64,000 nucleotides of DNA from Gracilaria gracilis. Lineage: Eukaryota > Rhodophyta > Florideophyceae > Gracilariales > Gracilariaceae. The DNA lies in contig JARGSG010000036.1 in assembly GCA_030374805.1 (NCBI GenBank), positions 533,750 to 597,749 on the forward strand. The letters are read 5' to 3'. The position numbers and the translations under genes were made by a program. How positions within the stretch are numbered: position 1 is the first letter of the stretch; the number at the start of each line of letters is the position of its first letter. Of this stretch, positions 1 to 9,250 are shown piece after piece. The notes beneath the pieces are model-generated. The model did not search any database, was not told the DNA's origin, and saw nothing but the letters and a program-made list of their open reading frames with translations.

Positions 1-342
1 CAACAACCCTTCCCCATACTTCTTGTGTACCTCCTTCCTCTTCGTTAAGTCATGATACACTAGAGTTCCGTAAAAGACGCATACCTCTTCGTTCTTCATG
101 AAATGGCGCTTGGTAAACACTCCCACTCCTGCGTCATGGTGACAAATCAACGACTTCCCAATGCGACAACCACACATAGTGGCCTCCAGTGCCAACATCG
201 CGTTCCAATCCAGGAGACTTCTCTTCCCTTGCAACGTTTTCGGCCACTCATGCAGCGCTTTGCGCCTGCTGATCATGGCCATGCCCTCCTCCGGCGACAT
301 CGATGCCAGGAAGTCTACAATATACGGTGGGAACTTCTGATA
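1..342 (-). CDS. SET-like domain, partial, in frame after the DNA methyltransferase
   Basis: The minus strand is open from the stop at 343-345 to the window edge, about 113 codons. It is in the same frame as the methyltransferase and has no start codon of its own near the stop, so it reads as the C-terminal continuation of that protein. The segment around residues 70-95 (GVGVFTKRHFMKNEE, then VFYGTLVYHDL) resembles the start of a SET domain, in which a glycine-rich turn, a basic strand and a Y-G pair recur. SET domains methylate lysines, usually on histones. The catalytic NHS and GEELT-type motifs would lie beyond the edge, so the assignment rests on the N-terminal third of the domain only. 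Confidence 0.42.
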
Positions 343-1299
343 CTATGGGAAGCCGGATGGGGCCTTCCATGATCGTGAAGGACGAGCGTTCCACTTGGGA
401 AATAAGTACATCACGCGATTCACAGAGTTTCGGACCTCCTGCGTAATTTGAATGTCCGTCTCATTACCGCGCATGCACATCGCGAACTGAACAATGGCGG
501 CGTGCCTAGCATGAGCAAAACAGTCGGGGTCCGGCTCACAACCAATAAACTTCCGATGAAGTTGTAACTCCATGCATGCCATGGCAGTCGAGAAAGATCC
601 CGCGAACAAGTCCACCACTGTATCACCTGGCTGCGAAAATCTGCTGATCAGCTCCTTCAACAACGCCCAAGGTTTTTGTTCCGACTTCACCTTTTGCAAC
701 ATGTAGCCCCCACCCTCCTTCTTTCTTTTCCATTGAAGAGTCTCCCCATTGGACATGGGCGGTACCTGGTAAATAACACTGTGGTACCCTGGATACCTCG
801 ACTGCACGTAGTTGAAGTTCTCATAGTTCACCATCGCATGCTGCTGTGCATAATTGAGGCCACTTCGAATACCATGTATCGCATACTCCATGGCAGGGAA
901 CAAGGAGCAAGACCTGCGTCCCGGGTTTCGCATGGGTTTGCCTTGCGACCGTAAAAAATGAATTGGGACCGGGTCCACAACAAACGATCGCCTCGGAACC
1001 CCTTGCTCGTACTTTGCTCCAATAAAGGAAAGCACCTTCGTCCACTGGTTCACCTGTTCCAATGCGCAGAAGATAACAAAATGACCCACCGGACGTAACA
1101 GCTTTGATATAAGCTTTGCCGCTTTCTTCATATGCTCAGCGCTCAGCATATCGTACCAACAGTTCTTTCGGTTCTTATCGGCCCTTATGTTGTACGATGG
1201 GTCCATAAGAACCACCTGAACTTTCCACAATGGAGAGACTCCGTTGTTTCGCAGAGTCTCTTCCGTTTCCACCATATCCTCGAGACCGCAATTATACAT
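343..1299 (-). pseudogene. Beta-class N6-adenine/N4-cytosine DNA methyltransferase core
   Basis: The order of motifs is that of the beta class: motif IV comes first (VVLMDPSYNIR, residues about 29-39) and the AdoMet-binding motif I later (PGDTVVDLFAGSFSTAMAC, about residues 224-242, followed by FIGCEPDPDCF). The usual motif IV is DPPY, so DPSY is a variant of the catalytic loop. The preceding KPWALLKELI helix is typical of this family. The reading frame is continuous upstream through a TAA (1306-1308) and downstream through a TAG (343-345) into a SET-like domain, so this is an internal part of a longer gene broken by single stops. It is carried by insert 1 and not by a bacterial-type operon. 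The base modified (6mA or 4mC) cannot be told from sequence. Confidence 0.72.
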
Positions 1300-1305
1300 T
1301 CGAAA

Positions 1306-1980
1306 TTATTTCTCCATCTCCACTTCACAACGTTGGAATGCCATTATATCGTCCAAAGAGGAAATGGCAGGAGGAGGCTGTATGTCAGCGTCGGACGACT
1401 GTTCAACAACGTCTTCATTCCCATTCTCATCCACTACATCCATTCCACTTCCGCCATCTCCATCCCCTCCTTGTTTCTCCTTCAATGGATTCCCCCTTTC
1501 CAACTGCTCATCGTCATCGTCATGAATTTCGATGGCAGGCTCCGGTTTTGATATCGACATGAGAGGTATATCAGGGACCATGAGTGTTTCTTTGATTCTC
1601 AAAGGGCTTATTGTTTCCAAGATGGAGGACATAAGCGAGTTAGAGAAACAATCAAATTTCTGAGCAAACGCTCTTGACGGGTCCCTGTGAAACGTCTTTA
1701 GAACGGCCCATCGTCCAGATTCTGATATTTTTTACAACTGCTCGTTCACAAAAACCTTGTTCATATCAGAAATGAACTTTTTCGCAAGCGTTCGGAGGGC
1801 CACATCAATTTCCTGCGGAAGATTCCATGCCCACGGTTGTACCTCGTCTTCCCGAAGAGTTTGCGTGTTGCTCGGTCGCAAGCGATGGTCGTTTTCCTTG
1901 TGCAGGAACCCCTCGGATCGCGTTTCAATGGGTTTAAACTGCATGTCATCGTAGACGAGCAAGAACAAAGGGAGAACCAT
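1306..1980 (-). pseudogene. Linker exons of the methyltransferase gene
   Basis: Two stretches (1980-1735 and about 1660-1306) read as the middle of the methyltransferase gene. The second is in frame with the methyltransferase core, separated from it only by a TAA at 1306-1308, and contains an acidic run (residues around HDDDDEQ and DENGNED). A short intron between the two is plausible: a GTAAAA donor near 1731 and a CAG acceptor near 1661 would join them. A second short intron near 2038-1987 (GTAACA to CTGAG) would connect them to the upstream ORF. The introns are inferred from splice-like dinucleotides and frame only. No known domain is visible here. Confidence 0.4.
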
Positions 1981-2022
1981 GACCTCAGCGCTAGGGAATC
2001 CCAGAAATTGGGAGAAACAATC

Positions 2023-2739
2023 TCAGGCCTTTGTTACCAGCTGCACACCAAAACCCGCACGCTGAGCTTGGAGATTTTGCGATATTTGCACATTCCCAAA
2101 AGGGGTGGAATATCCCTTCTTCCTTTTACGCCTCTTATGGCTCCGAAGGCGCTTTTCCATAAATACGGTTTGAATAAGGGAGAGAAAGAGAACTCTTCGG
2201 AAATGTGTAGCGATGCTCGTACCGAAAGGGGGACCTATCCGGCCCACTCGCCTGGGAGCTATAATCATGGACTTGAAGAATTCTGTTAACGTCACATTCT
2301 TCAGTATTCCTTTAAACTCCACTCTGGTACACGCATTCCAAAAATCCCTCACACGCCTGTCTCTGTCTCCGTCCATGATGTCAAGCAACTTCGTCGACAG
2401 ATACAGATGACGGTACGATCCCTTCCCGCACACAGCCTCGAGCTCATCGTCGCTGTATGAAGGGTGAGTGGGTCCGAGAAGGATAGAGAAGTACTTTTTG
2501 GCAACGTCTAGGACAATGCGATTCTTGATGATATATTGAACGAATTCGCTGTGTCCCAATTTCCTAGGTTCGTCTACCTCTCGCATTGTCGACGCATAGT
2601 GATCACGAATGGCGAGACACGCGGTGAGAAGCTCATCCATAGAACCGAACATTTTTCCAACCTTCATGTCGGATGTCGGAGGTGCCGGTGACGGTGACGT
2701 AGACTTGGATGTGGTTGCGGCAGCCATTTTAAACACCAA
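2023..2739 (-). CDS. N-terminal part of the methyltransferase gene, unknown domain
   Basis: A 238-codon ORF that starts with MVFKMAAATTSKS and a Ser/Thr/Pro-rich segment, then a helical region with conserved-looking charged and aromatic residues (MDELLTACLAIRDHYAST; SYRHLYLSTKLLDIMDG), and ends with a basic stretch (KRLRSHKRRKRKKG) that could be a nuclear localisation signal. It lies upstream of the methyltransferase on the same strand, with a splice-compatible end, so I read it as the first exon of that gene. It could equally be a separate gene. I recognise no family. The ATG at 2737-2739 is followed by a second in-frame ATG four codons later; either could start translation. Confidence 0.45.
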   Translation of the reverse strand: MVFKMAAATTSKSTSPSPAPPTSDMKVGKMFGSMDELLTACLAIRDHYASTMREVDEPRKLGHSEFVQYIIKNRIVLDVAKKYFSILLGPTHPSYSDDELEAVCGKGSYRHLYLSTKLLDIMDGDRDRRVRDFWNACTRVEFKGILKNVTLTEFFKSMIIAPRRVGRIGPPFGTSIATHFRRVLFLSLIQTVFMEKRLRSHKRRKRKKGYSTPFGNVQISQNLQAQRAGFGVQLVTKA

Positions 2740-3104
2740 CGGGGGGCTGTATTATGAATACGGAAGGAGAACGGGAGCGGTCGTGAGAAAGCAGATGATT
2801 GACGTCGGCAGCGGACGGCGAGGGCGAGCGAACGGAAGCTGACGAGAGACGGCAGCGAACGAGAAATGATTGCGGATGGTAGATGGGAGCGGACGGCAGG
2901 CGGCTGCGGAATTAGCGATGTGAAGGAGGAATTCAGAGGCTAAAACGGTACCAGAACTCTAAAGTAGAGAAGTAGAAGTAAACTGGGCCATGTTAGGAGA
3001 ACTTATGCGGTGATAAACAGTTATAAGAGAAGGCAGGGATGGAAGGGGGGTGCGGTAATTCCTAGATATGGAAGTATAGGCAAAGTTATAACTTACGGCT
3101 CTCC
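2740..3104. other. Upstream region of the methyltransferase gene
   Basis: About 360 bases with no supported gene. Positions 2755-2930 are rich in short degenerate repeats around GACGGCAGCG and GGGAGCGGAC, as in a decayed minisatellite. It would hold the promoter for the minus-strand gene, but no clear TATA box is seen. Confidence 0.3.
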
Positions 3105-3178
3105 AAACAGCGGTCCGCGGTGCAGTGGCGCTCCATCACGGCTCCGATGAAGTGCCACTCGAGTTCGGTCCGCTTTCC
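3105..3178. repeat. 73-bp palindrome unit, degenerate copy
   Basis: A single diverged copy of the hairpin repeat that recurs in all three inserts. It begins ACAGCGGTCCG and ends CGGTCCGCT, with GTGGCGCTCCATCACGG and CCGATGAAGTGCCAC as the inner arms. See the array at 23738-24441 for the clean version. Confidence 0.7.
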
Positions 3179-3207
3179 ATGCGCCGGGGGAGAAAAAGTA
3201 AAAAAAA

Positions 3208-3546
3208 TTAATTTCCACCTGGACAGCGGCCCCCTCGCGACTGACGCTTGTTTGTAATGTGACGCTGCGTGTTCTTAAGCACCTTCGCTCTCCTGCCAAC
3301 TCCCTGGGTAAGCACAACGCTCTGTACCTCCCCGTTACGGTTTCCTGGGATCTCCTCTTCTCTTGCAACAACCAAGTGGTCCTCTCGGTTGTGACAGAAG
3401 AAAAAAAGATCGCCGGAAATTGTTAAAGCGAAGTGCTCTTTCCGTCCTTGTTCTGTTGCGCGGACGTAGTGGCACACTAGGAACGTTCCACAATCTTGTT
3501 CGTTTTCTGTGAATCGTACTAACTGGCGTACTCTTCTATTTTCCAT
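3208..3546 (-). CDS. Hypothetical protein, 112 codons
   Basis: An ATG-started ORF with a mixed, protein-like composition (MENRRVRQLVRFTENEQDC, then a Phe-rich FFFCHN segment and a basic C-terminus). It lies between a palindrome unit and a non-coding stretch in insert 1. No domain or second copy is visible in the window, so it may be chance. Confidence 0.2.
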   Translation of the reverse strand: MENRRVRQLVRFTENEQDCGTFLVCHYVRATEQGRKEHFALTISGDLFFFCHNREDHLVVAREEEIPGNRNGEVQSVVLTQGVGRRAKVLKNTQRHITNKRQSRGGRCPGGN

Positions 3547-3616
3547 GCTATTGCGTATTCAAGCCAGAGTCTCCGGACACAGTGTATGCCGCTTCTGCAT
3601 CCTTGCTTTACTGAGA

Positions 3617-3840
3617 ACATTCGGAAGTGGTTGACCTTGCCGTGATGGTCGAGTATGATTATTTGAGTTGTTCAACTCATGTAATCGGCTTTGGCTCTGA
3701 CAGCCAGCTCAATCACCGTCGGACTGTGGTTATTTATTAGACCGACTAGATTAGACTGCGTTAGCTCGAACTATCGGAAGTGGTTGAGCTACCGGCGATG
3801 GTAGACTACGATTACATGAGTTGTTCAGCTCATATAATCG
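3617..3840. repeat. Two direct copies of a stem-loop-bearing repeat
   Basis: A repeat of about 68 bp occurs at roughly 3617-3684 and again at 3773-3840. Shared blocks are CGGAAGTGGTTGA, a GATGGT core and GAGTTGTTCAACTC (GAGTTGTTCAGCTC in the second copy). The last block folds into a stem with a TT loop, extended outward by GATTA/TAATC. It lies in the non-coding stretch 3547-4330 of insert 1. Function is unknown; a duplicated binding site is possible. Confidence 0.5.
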
Positions 3841-4033
3841 TGTTTAGGCATTACTGATATTTCAATCACTGAAGAAGAATAGTCCCCAATATAGTCACTA
3901 GAAGAATGTCGTGGCCAGTGATGAGTTCTTCTTCTCCGACAACCACATAATGCTCGTGGTTGTCGCAAAAGGGGTATTCATTATCGGTCACGACCTTGGG
4001 CGCAATAGGAAAATCTATATCATATAAAGTTAG

Positions 4034-4060
4034 AGAAGGTAGTCGGTAGAACTACCTTCT
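4034..4060. other. 10-bp perfect stem-loop
   Basis: AGAAGGTAGT (4034-4043) and its exact reverse complement ACTACCTTCT (4051-4060) enclose a 7-base loop. A TATAAAG lies just upstream (4022-4028). No gene follows closely, so the role is unclear. Confidence 0.4.
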
Positions 4061-4330
4061 TCGATTTGATAGGATGTAAAGTTTCTGATATAGCGCATAT
4101 TCTGCCAGATCGATGTGATGTATTATTTGTTTTGTTTCATACATGACCAACAAGCTCCGAACTACCTCTATTCTAAACTGTTCTCTGTGCTTATGAAGAG
4201 CAATTTTTATTGCTTTCCAACAAACTCACCGAACGACAGTCATATGATTTGACGCCTTTACGTCCTCCCGTCATTATAAGAAGATGGAGGGCTTTAAATA
4301 TCCATAAAACAATCATAAGTGAAATGTCCT

Positions 4331-4888
4331 CGTCGACAGCGGTCCGAGGTGTCGTCCAGCTTCATCGGCCACGGCGCGTGGACTGCGGTCTGGGGTATCT
4401 TCCATCTTCATCGGCCACGACGCGTGGACAGCGGTCCGGGGTGGAGTGGCGCTTCATCACGGCACTGATGAAGCGCCACACCACCCAGAACCGCTGTCCA
4501 TGCGCCCAAATTATTTTTTTGCCGTCGACAGCCGTCCAGGGAGTCGCCCAGCTTCATCCGCCACGGGGCGTGCACAGTGGCCCGGGCTGGAGTCCAGCTT
4601 CATCGGCCACGGCGCATGGACAGCGGTCCGGGGTGGTGTAGCGCTTCATCATGGCACTGATGAAGCGCCACACCCCCTCGGACCGCTGTCCGAAAAATTA
4701 AATATTTTTTTGCAATGGACAGCCGTCCCGGGTGTTGTCCAACTTCTTCCGCCACAGCACGTGGATAGCCGTCCGAGGTGTCGTCCAACTTCATCGGCCA
4801 CTGCGCATGGACAGCGGTCTGGGGGTGGTGTGGCGCTTCATCAGGGCACTGATGAAGCGCCACACCACCCCGGACCCCTGTCCATGCA
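4331..4888. repeat. Palindrome satellite array of insert 1
   Basis: The array alternates full palindromes with half-units. Full palindromes lie at about 4431-4506, 4618-4692 and 4809-4884: GGACAGCGGTCCGGGGTGG, then GTGGCGCTTCATCA, a short centre, TGATGAAGCGCCAC, and back to CCGCTGTCC. Half-units carry CAGCTTCATCGGCCACGG followed by GCGCATGGACAGCGGTCC. ORFs predicted across the array are translations of the repeat and are not genes. The centre here (ATCACGGCACTGAT) differs from that of inserts 2 and 3 (ATCGGTGCACCGAT), so each element carries its own sub-family. Confidence 0.8.
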
Positions 4889-5185
4889 GAAAACTTAACG
4901 GACGCAATTTTTTTTTTCCTTCAAAACTGGGTTCCTTTATTCTATAGCTACACGTACGTAGTAGTTTTGACGATCATGTAACTTTCTAAATAAAGCTATA
5001 GTGAATTCTAAAACGTGAAATACGGAACCTCTTGAGTTCAATACTATATTGAACGGGCGCAGTGTTCGGTCAGGAAGTGAAGGCAACGAACGTGATTGAG
5101 AAAGGTATGTCCACTATACGTTCTAGCGAGCATTCTCGACGGTCGTAATCCGCGTTTCGAATTGTTTGAACCCTTTGTATCCAAC

Positions 5186-5605
5186 ATGGCGCCTCTGAAC
5201 CATAAAAGGGGGCGGGAGTCAGCGCGATCGAAGAGGAACAGCGAGGGGTCAGAAATGGCGCCGTTTACGCGAGGGAGAGGAAAGACGAAGTTCTCTACGC
5301 CTAGTAGGACGACATCGCGTTCCGAGCGAAGAACACCGCGCGCGATGAAGAAGAAGACGAGTACCGCCGAGCTACATAAGGTAAAGGGTGGCGACTCTGT
5401 ATCTTTGTTCATCAGCCTTGGAAAGGACAAGAACAGGGTTGAAGTTGGTACTGTGGCAGTAAGTGGCGTGGGGCCTGCTGGTGGTACCGGGAAGGGACTC
5501 TGCTATTCGCTGCATGGCCATCTTCTAAGCTCCACTGCCTTAAAGGATGAAGATTTGGTGGTTATCAGGAAGACGAATATTTCAAGTCATCTAGACGCGA
5601 AGTAA
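5186..5605 (+). pseudogene. N-terminal part of the ParB-like/dioxygenase gene
   Basis: I choose the ATG at 5186 because a strongly basic, Ser/Arg-rich leader (MAPLNHKRGRESARSKR) starts there, like a nuclear or DNA-binding tail; an ATG at 5096 lies further upstream in the same frame. A small beta-rich segment follows (residues about 70-120, SLFISLGKDKNRVEVGTVAV, with a glycine cluster). The frame runs on past the TAA at 5603-5605 into the ParB-like domain, whose ORF has no ATG at its beginning. The stop therefore interrupts one protein. Confidence 0.5.
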
Positions 5606-7036
5606 CCTTACCGTTTCCAAGGTCCGGAGGATCCCCCGAGTAAGCTCGCCGAATTGTTTTCGGCTGGGTTGTATGTCTGGGATACGTCAATGATGGCCTC
5701 AATTGAGATTTTGCAGAGTCCCACTTCGCACCCCACTCCGCACCCTGGGGCCGGGAAGCCGTCCACCTCTCAGCCTGAGAGTGAAGATGTTGAGGAGGTC
5801 AAAGAATCGGCTGAACATTTCTCTAAAACCGCCAAACTTCAGTCTCTACCAACGAGAGAAAGAAGACGAGAAGTTTCTAAAGGGATGAAAAAACCGGTGG
5901 GAGCAATTGAGAGGGTTACCATCGTGGATGACTACGATGAAGATGTTGTGGAGGTTATTGGGACTACTAAGGCTTTCCTGGGTGGACCTGAGGGGGATTT
6001 GTTCGATGAAGGAGATAGAGTTCCGTCGGATGAGGTGTACACCACGCTGCCGCTACCGGAAATTTCCCTCGCCAGCTATGTTCAGCAGCGGTTGACGACG
6101 GATATCGAGATGATTGAAATCCCGAAGAAGACGGTTCGCAGTGTGAACCTGGCGCACAAGAAGGCCACGAAGATGAAATGCCGCAACTTTGGTTGGCTTT
6201 CCTCCGCCGGTTTGATTGCCGTTACAGTTATAGGCGAATTGGATGCGTGTGACATCGCTGACGGGAGACTTGTCCTGCCTGTAACACTTATAGACGGATA
6301 TCACCGATTTCTTGTGTTACAGAACCTGCGTGAGGAACGAGGGAAGTGGGAGGATATAGTGAAGTCTCTGAATGTTGTGTTATGGAGGAGGAAGTATGGT
6401 AATCCGATGGTTATGAATGAAGTGCTAGGACTCGGCAATCTCCTGAACGAGATGAGCTCCAATGTTCTGAAGATATCTTTCGTAGACAAACTTCACAGCA
6501 CGGTGTCCTTCTTTGAAAACATCATTGACGAAAGAGGAGTGGATGTGAGGAAGGTGACGAAACAGATAGCGGGCGCGTTGAAAAGAAGTGGGGTTATCGG
6601 GGACTATAGTATGGCTCACTTGAATCGCTATGCGGCACTGGCTCTGAAGTTTTTGCAAAGCGAGAGGCTCCTCCAATTCTTTAAGAAGGTGTGTGAGGAG
6701 GGGCCGCCGCTGACGCTCACACATGTGTCCAGTGACCTCCTTATGGGACTCGCAGATGGGGAATTCCGTTTCGTCGTCCGTTGCTTGCAATGGCATGTGC
6801 GACTGAGAATGTTCTCTGCAGGGAGGACGGGCCATTTCGAGGATATGAGGAAGCACTTCTTTCAGTTTGCAACTGGTATGTATAAGCTTTGCGACATGAC
6901 TGCCAAGAGGAAGAAGATGACAGTTGAGGAAGAGATGCAGACGGTTCTCAAAATTGGAGGAAAGGGGGTATCTGTCTCGGAATATCTCGGGAAGCAAACA
7001 GCCAAAATGGAGCTCGCGGGAGCAAAACGTTTTTAG
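5606..7036 (+). pseudogene. ParB-like domain protein (middle of the gene)
   Basis: About 475 codons in the same frame as the preceding segment. The ParB N-terminal domain signature is visible at 6268-6330: LPVTLIDGYHRFLVLQNL, in which DG-x-HRF matches the conserved nucleotide-binding box, followed by VVLWRR and a helix with LGNLLNEMS, as expected for a ParB fold. ParB-like domains bind CTP or ATP, cut or grip DNA, and in phages often accompany DNA methylases. Upstream is a disordered Ser/Pro/Glu region; downstream is a helical region ending in a basic tail. The frame continues through the TAG at 7034-7036. It lies between palindrome repeats and the dioxygenase in insert 1. Confidence 0.6.
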
Positions 7037-7515
7037 GACGGGATGGTGTCTAGGAGGGTGGAGACTGCAGGTAACAAGCTGGAACAATACTTTAAAGTAT
7101 CGCTGCGAAGTTCAGAGGAGGAGGTTGTAGAGGAGGTAATTGAAGAGGTTGTGGAACCGGAGGGACAGCCAGAGCTCCATCTGCTGAGTTGGAGAACGAT
7201 CCCATGGTGTTGGAAAGCCCTGAACCGGAACCACCGGTGTTAAGACGTAGCACAATACGTAAGGTGGTTCCGGGTCGCTTGAGAGAAGAGGAGGTTGGAC
7301 AGGTTGTGGGGAAGAAGAGGAAAACGAGGAAGAGAACTTCTGTGGTGCTTACTGACGACGAGGATGAAGATGATGTGCAACCTGTCCCGAAGCGAAGAAG
7401 GAAGGGTACGGTGAACACATCTTCTGTGGACATACCTTTGGGGGTTGTTAACCTGTTCAGGAAAATGACGAGGACTGCATTGAAGAAGTTCTTTAAGGAG
7501 CAGAAATCAATGTAA
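7037..7515 (+). pseudogene. Acidic and basic linker between ParB-like and dioxygenase parts
   Basis: After the TAG at 7034-7036 the same frame continues as an acidic coiled stretch (EEEVVEEVIEEVVEPEGQ) to about 7175, then the sequence carries on in another frame (SAELENDPMVLESPEPE to 7515). A one-base change between 7170 and 7190 explains the jump. The second half has a likely nuclear localisation signal (GKKRKTRKR, and PKRRRKG) and an acidic patch (DDEDEDD). A second frame change lies close to 7515. This is a low-complexity tether and not a domain. Confidence 0.45.
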
Positions 7516-8267
7516 TGTAGTCCAGTGAGGGCGAGGAGGAGAGTGATAGTGGTGAGAAGGATAGTGGATTTCTTGGGGATGAACCGGGGGGAGAAGGTGA
7601 AGGAGGAATGCGTAGGTTTGAGGATAACAATCCGGATGTTCTCCCGAATGGGATGAAGACAGCTGGGGAGTACACCTGGGGATCGGATATGCCATGGACG
7701 AATATGGTGAGTGCACTGCCGAGTGAGTGGCCGGGAGGGAAGAATGCTGTGAAACACCAGCACCCGTGGATGAATATGCTTCACCAACGAAAGCAGCATA
7801 AGGCGGGGTATTTAACGGTAGAGGATTTGAGGGCGGTGCATCACACGGTGTACTGGCATGCAGCCCGGAATGTGTACAAGGAACTGGGGACTACGAAGGG
7901 ACCAGTTCTTGCGGTGATGCTCCCGTTGAAGGGAAAGCCGAAAGGGGAGGAGGAGGCTCTTTGGATGGCGGCGATGGAGAGGGATGACCTCGCGCGAGAG
8001 TATTTTGCCGCGAAGAGAATGGAGTTGATGGAGAGAATATTCTGTGTGCTGGGAGAATTTGGAAGTGACGAAGGCATGTTAGATGAGGCGAAGAAAAGGG
8101 GGGTGGTGTTGGATGTAGATGTGACAGAGAGTTTGTTGGAGTTCTTTCAAAAGGATTTCTTGGAACAGCCGGACCTCAAGTTCGAGGAGAACCGCAAGAG
8201 ATGGAACCCTATCATCAATGCGGGAGATGGGAAGGACGCTTGGGATAGGATGCAGGGCATTGGGTGA
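7516..8267 (+). pseudogene. N-terminal region of the 2-oxoglutarate dioxygenase
   Basis: An open frame from about 7523 with an acidic, Ser-rich start (SSEGEEESDSGEKDSG) and then a helical region (residues WPGGKNAVKHQHPW; VHHTVYWHAARNVYKELG). It is in frame with the dioxygenase core and is separated from it by a TGA at 8265-8267 only. No separate domain is recognised; in protist dioxygenases of this kind a variable helical region commonly precedes the double-stranded beta-helix. Confidence 0.45.
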
Positions 8268-9047
8268 TACATTACCACGAAGAAGGGGATTGTGAATTAC
8301 ATGGAATCGGATGAGAAGAATGTGAGGATGGTGAGAAAGTGGGCGTTGTTGGATGCTAGGTTTCGGCAGATAGCAGCCGCTCTTCGTCTGTGTAACAAAA
8401 GTAGGGCGAAGAAGAAAATGTATGCGCTGGAAACAGGAGGACGTTTGTTGTGTACGGGGGAGCGATGCCCGAGGCAGGTGTTGCACACCGATTTCCGAGG
8501 GTTGACGAATGTGGAGAAGAACAATGGGGATATTCCAGGATTCTTCATGATGGCCTCCAGGGGGAGCTCTTTTATGATATGGGTATGTAAGAGGTTACAT
8601 AATATGTATATGACGGATAACAAGAGTTTGAAGAGGCTGTCTCGTACGATGGTTGTGAAGAAGTTCAGGGTTCCACCGTACTCCATGTTTATTGGAACGG
8701 GAGATGTGTTTCATGCTGGGGCTGGGTACATGGGTGCGCTGGTGAAAGAGAATTGTCTACGGTATCACATTTACTTTGTGACCGAGGGATACAAGCTCCC
8801 TGATGCGGTGCACAGGCAGCGTGCTTTTCAGCCAAAATTCTTAGATGAGAAACTTGGACTCGGGGAAGACCCGAACGACCAGCTAGACGAGGAGGAATGT
8901 TCTGTGAGCAACTTTGAAATGGAGGAAGAGAAAATTGGAGAGGAGGAGTACGAAGAGAAAGATGACGAGGTATAAGGCCACAAGGCTGATAACACGGATG
9001 GGAACTACGAGGAGGGACCGATGATAATGGATTATGAGGAGGACTAG
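8268..9047 (+). pseudogene. 2-oxoglutarate/Fe(II)-dependent dioxygenase core
   Basis: The double-stranded beta-helix residues are in place. The HxD iron pair is in QVLHTDFRG (about 8479-8505), the distal histidine is in GDVFHAGAGYMG (about 8701-8736), and an arginine follows in LRYHIYFV, where the 2-oxoglutarate-binding basic residue is expected. The spacing matches the family that includes AlkB and TET/JBP nucleic-acid oxygenases, although I cannot place it in a subgroup. The acidic tail continues in frame past a TAA (8973-8975) to a TAG at 9045-9047. In insert 1 it follows the ParB-like part, which suggests action on DNA. KDZ transposons of fungi are known to carry TET/JBP-type oxygenases, which supports the context. 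Confidence 0.65.
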
Positions 9048-9250
9048 ATAAAACATGTAGGGCGTGTAGTGTTATGTGTGTGAGAGTGAGGTGACTTGAC
9101 TAGTAATGAGAAATGAACGAATGTTTTGATTTAATGTGAGCATAAAAGGATTGTTGGAGAAAGAAAATGAGTTACAAAGCGTGGGTTAGGGAGAGAGAGT
9201 ATTGTGCGAAGATATCTTTTTTAGAAAATGAGACCAAAGTAGTACTGGTA

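Noticed and set aside
4210-4898. Several overlapping 70-150 codon ORFs on both strands
   Set aside because: They are translations of the palindromic satellite; the same applies to ORFs at 23674-24478, 37316-37720 and 38102-38743.
343-8975. C-to-T hypermutation as the origin of the stops
   Set aside because: Every stop codon has a CAA, CAG or CGA neighbour, so the pattern carries no information without an intact relative to compare.
5186-9047. Stop-codon reassignment or programmed readthrough to explain the in-frame stops
   Set aside because: All three stop codons are involved, two frame changes are also present, and other genes in the window end at ordinary stops. Decay is simpler.
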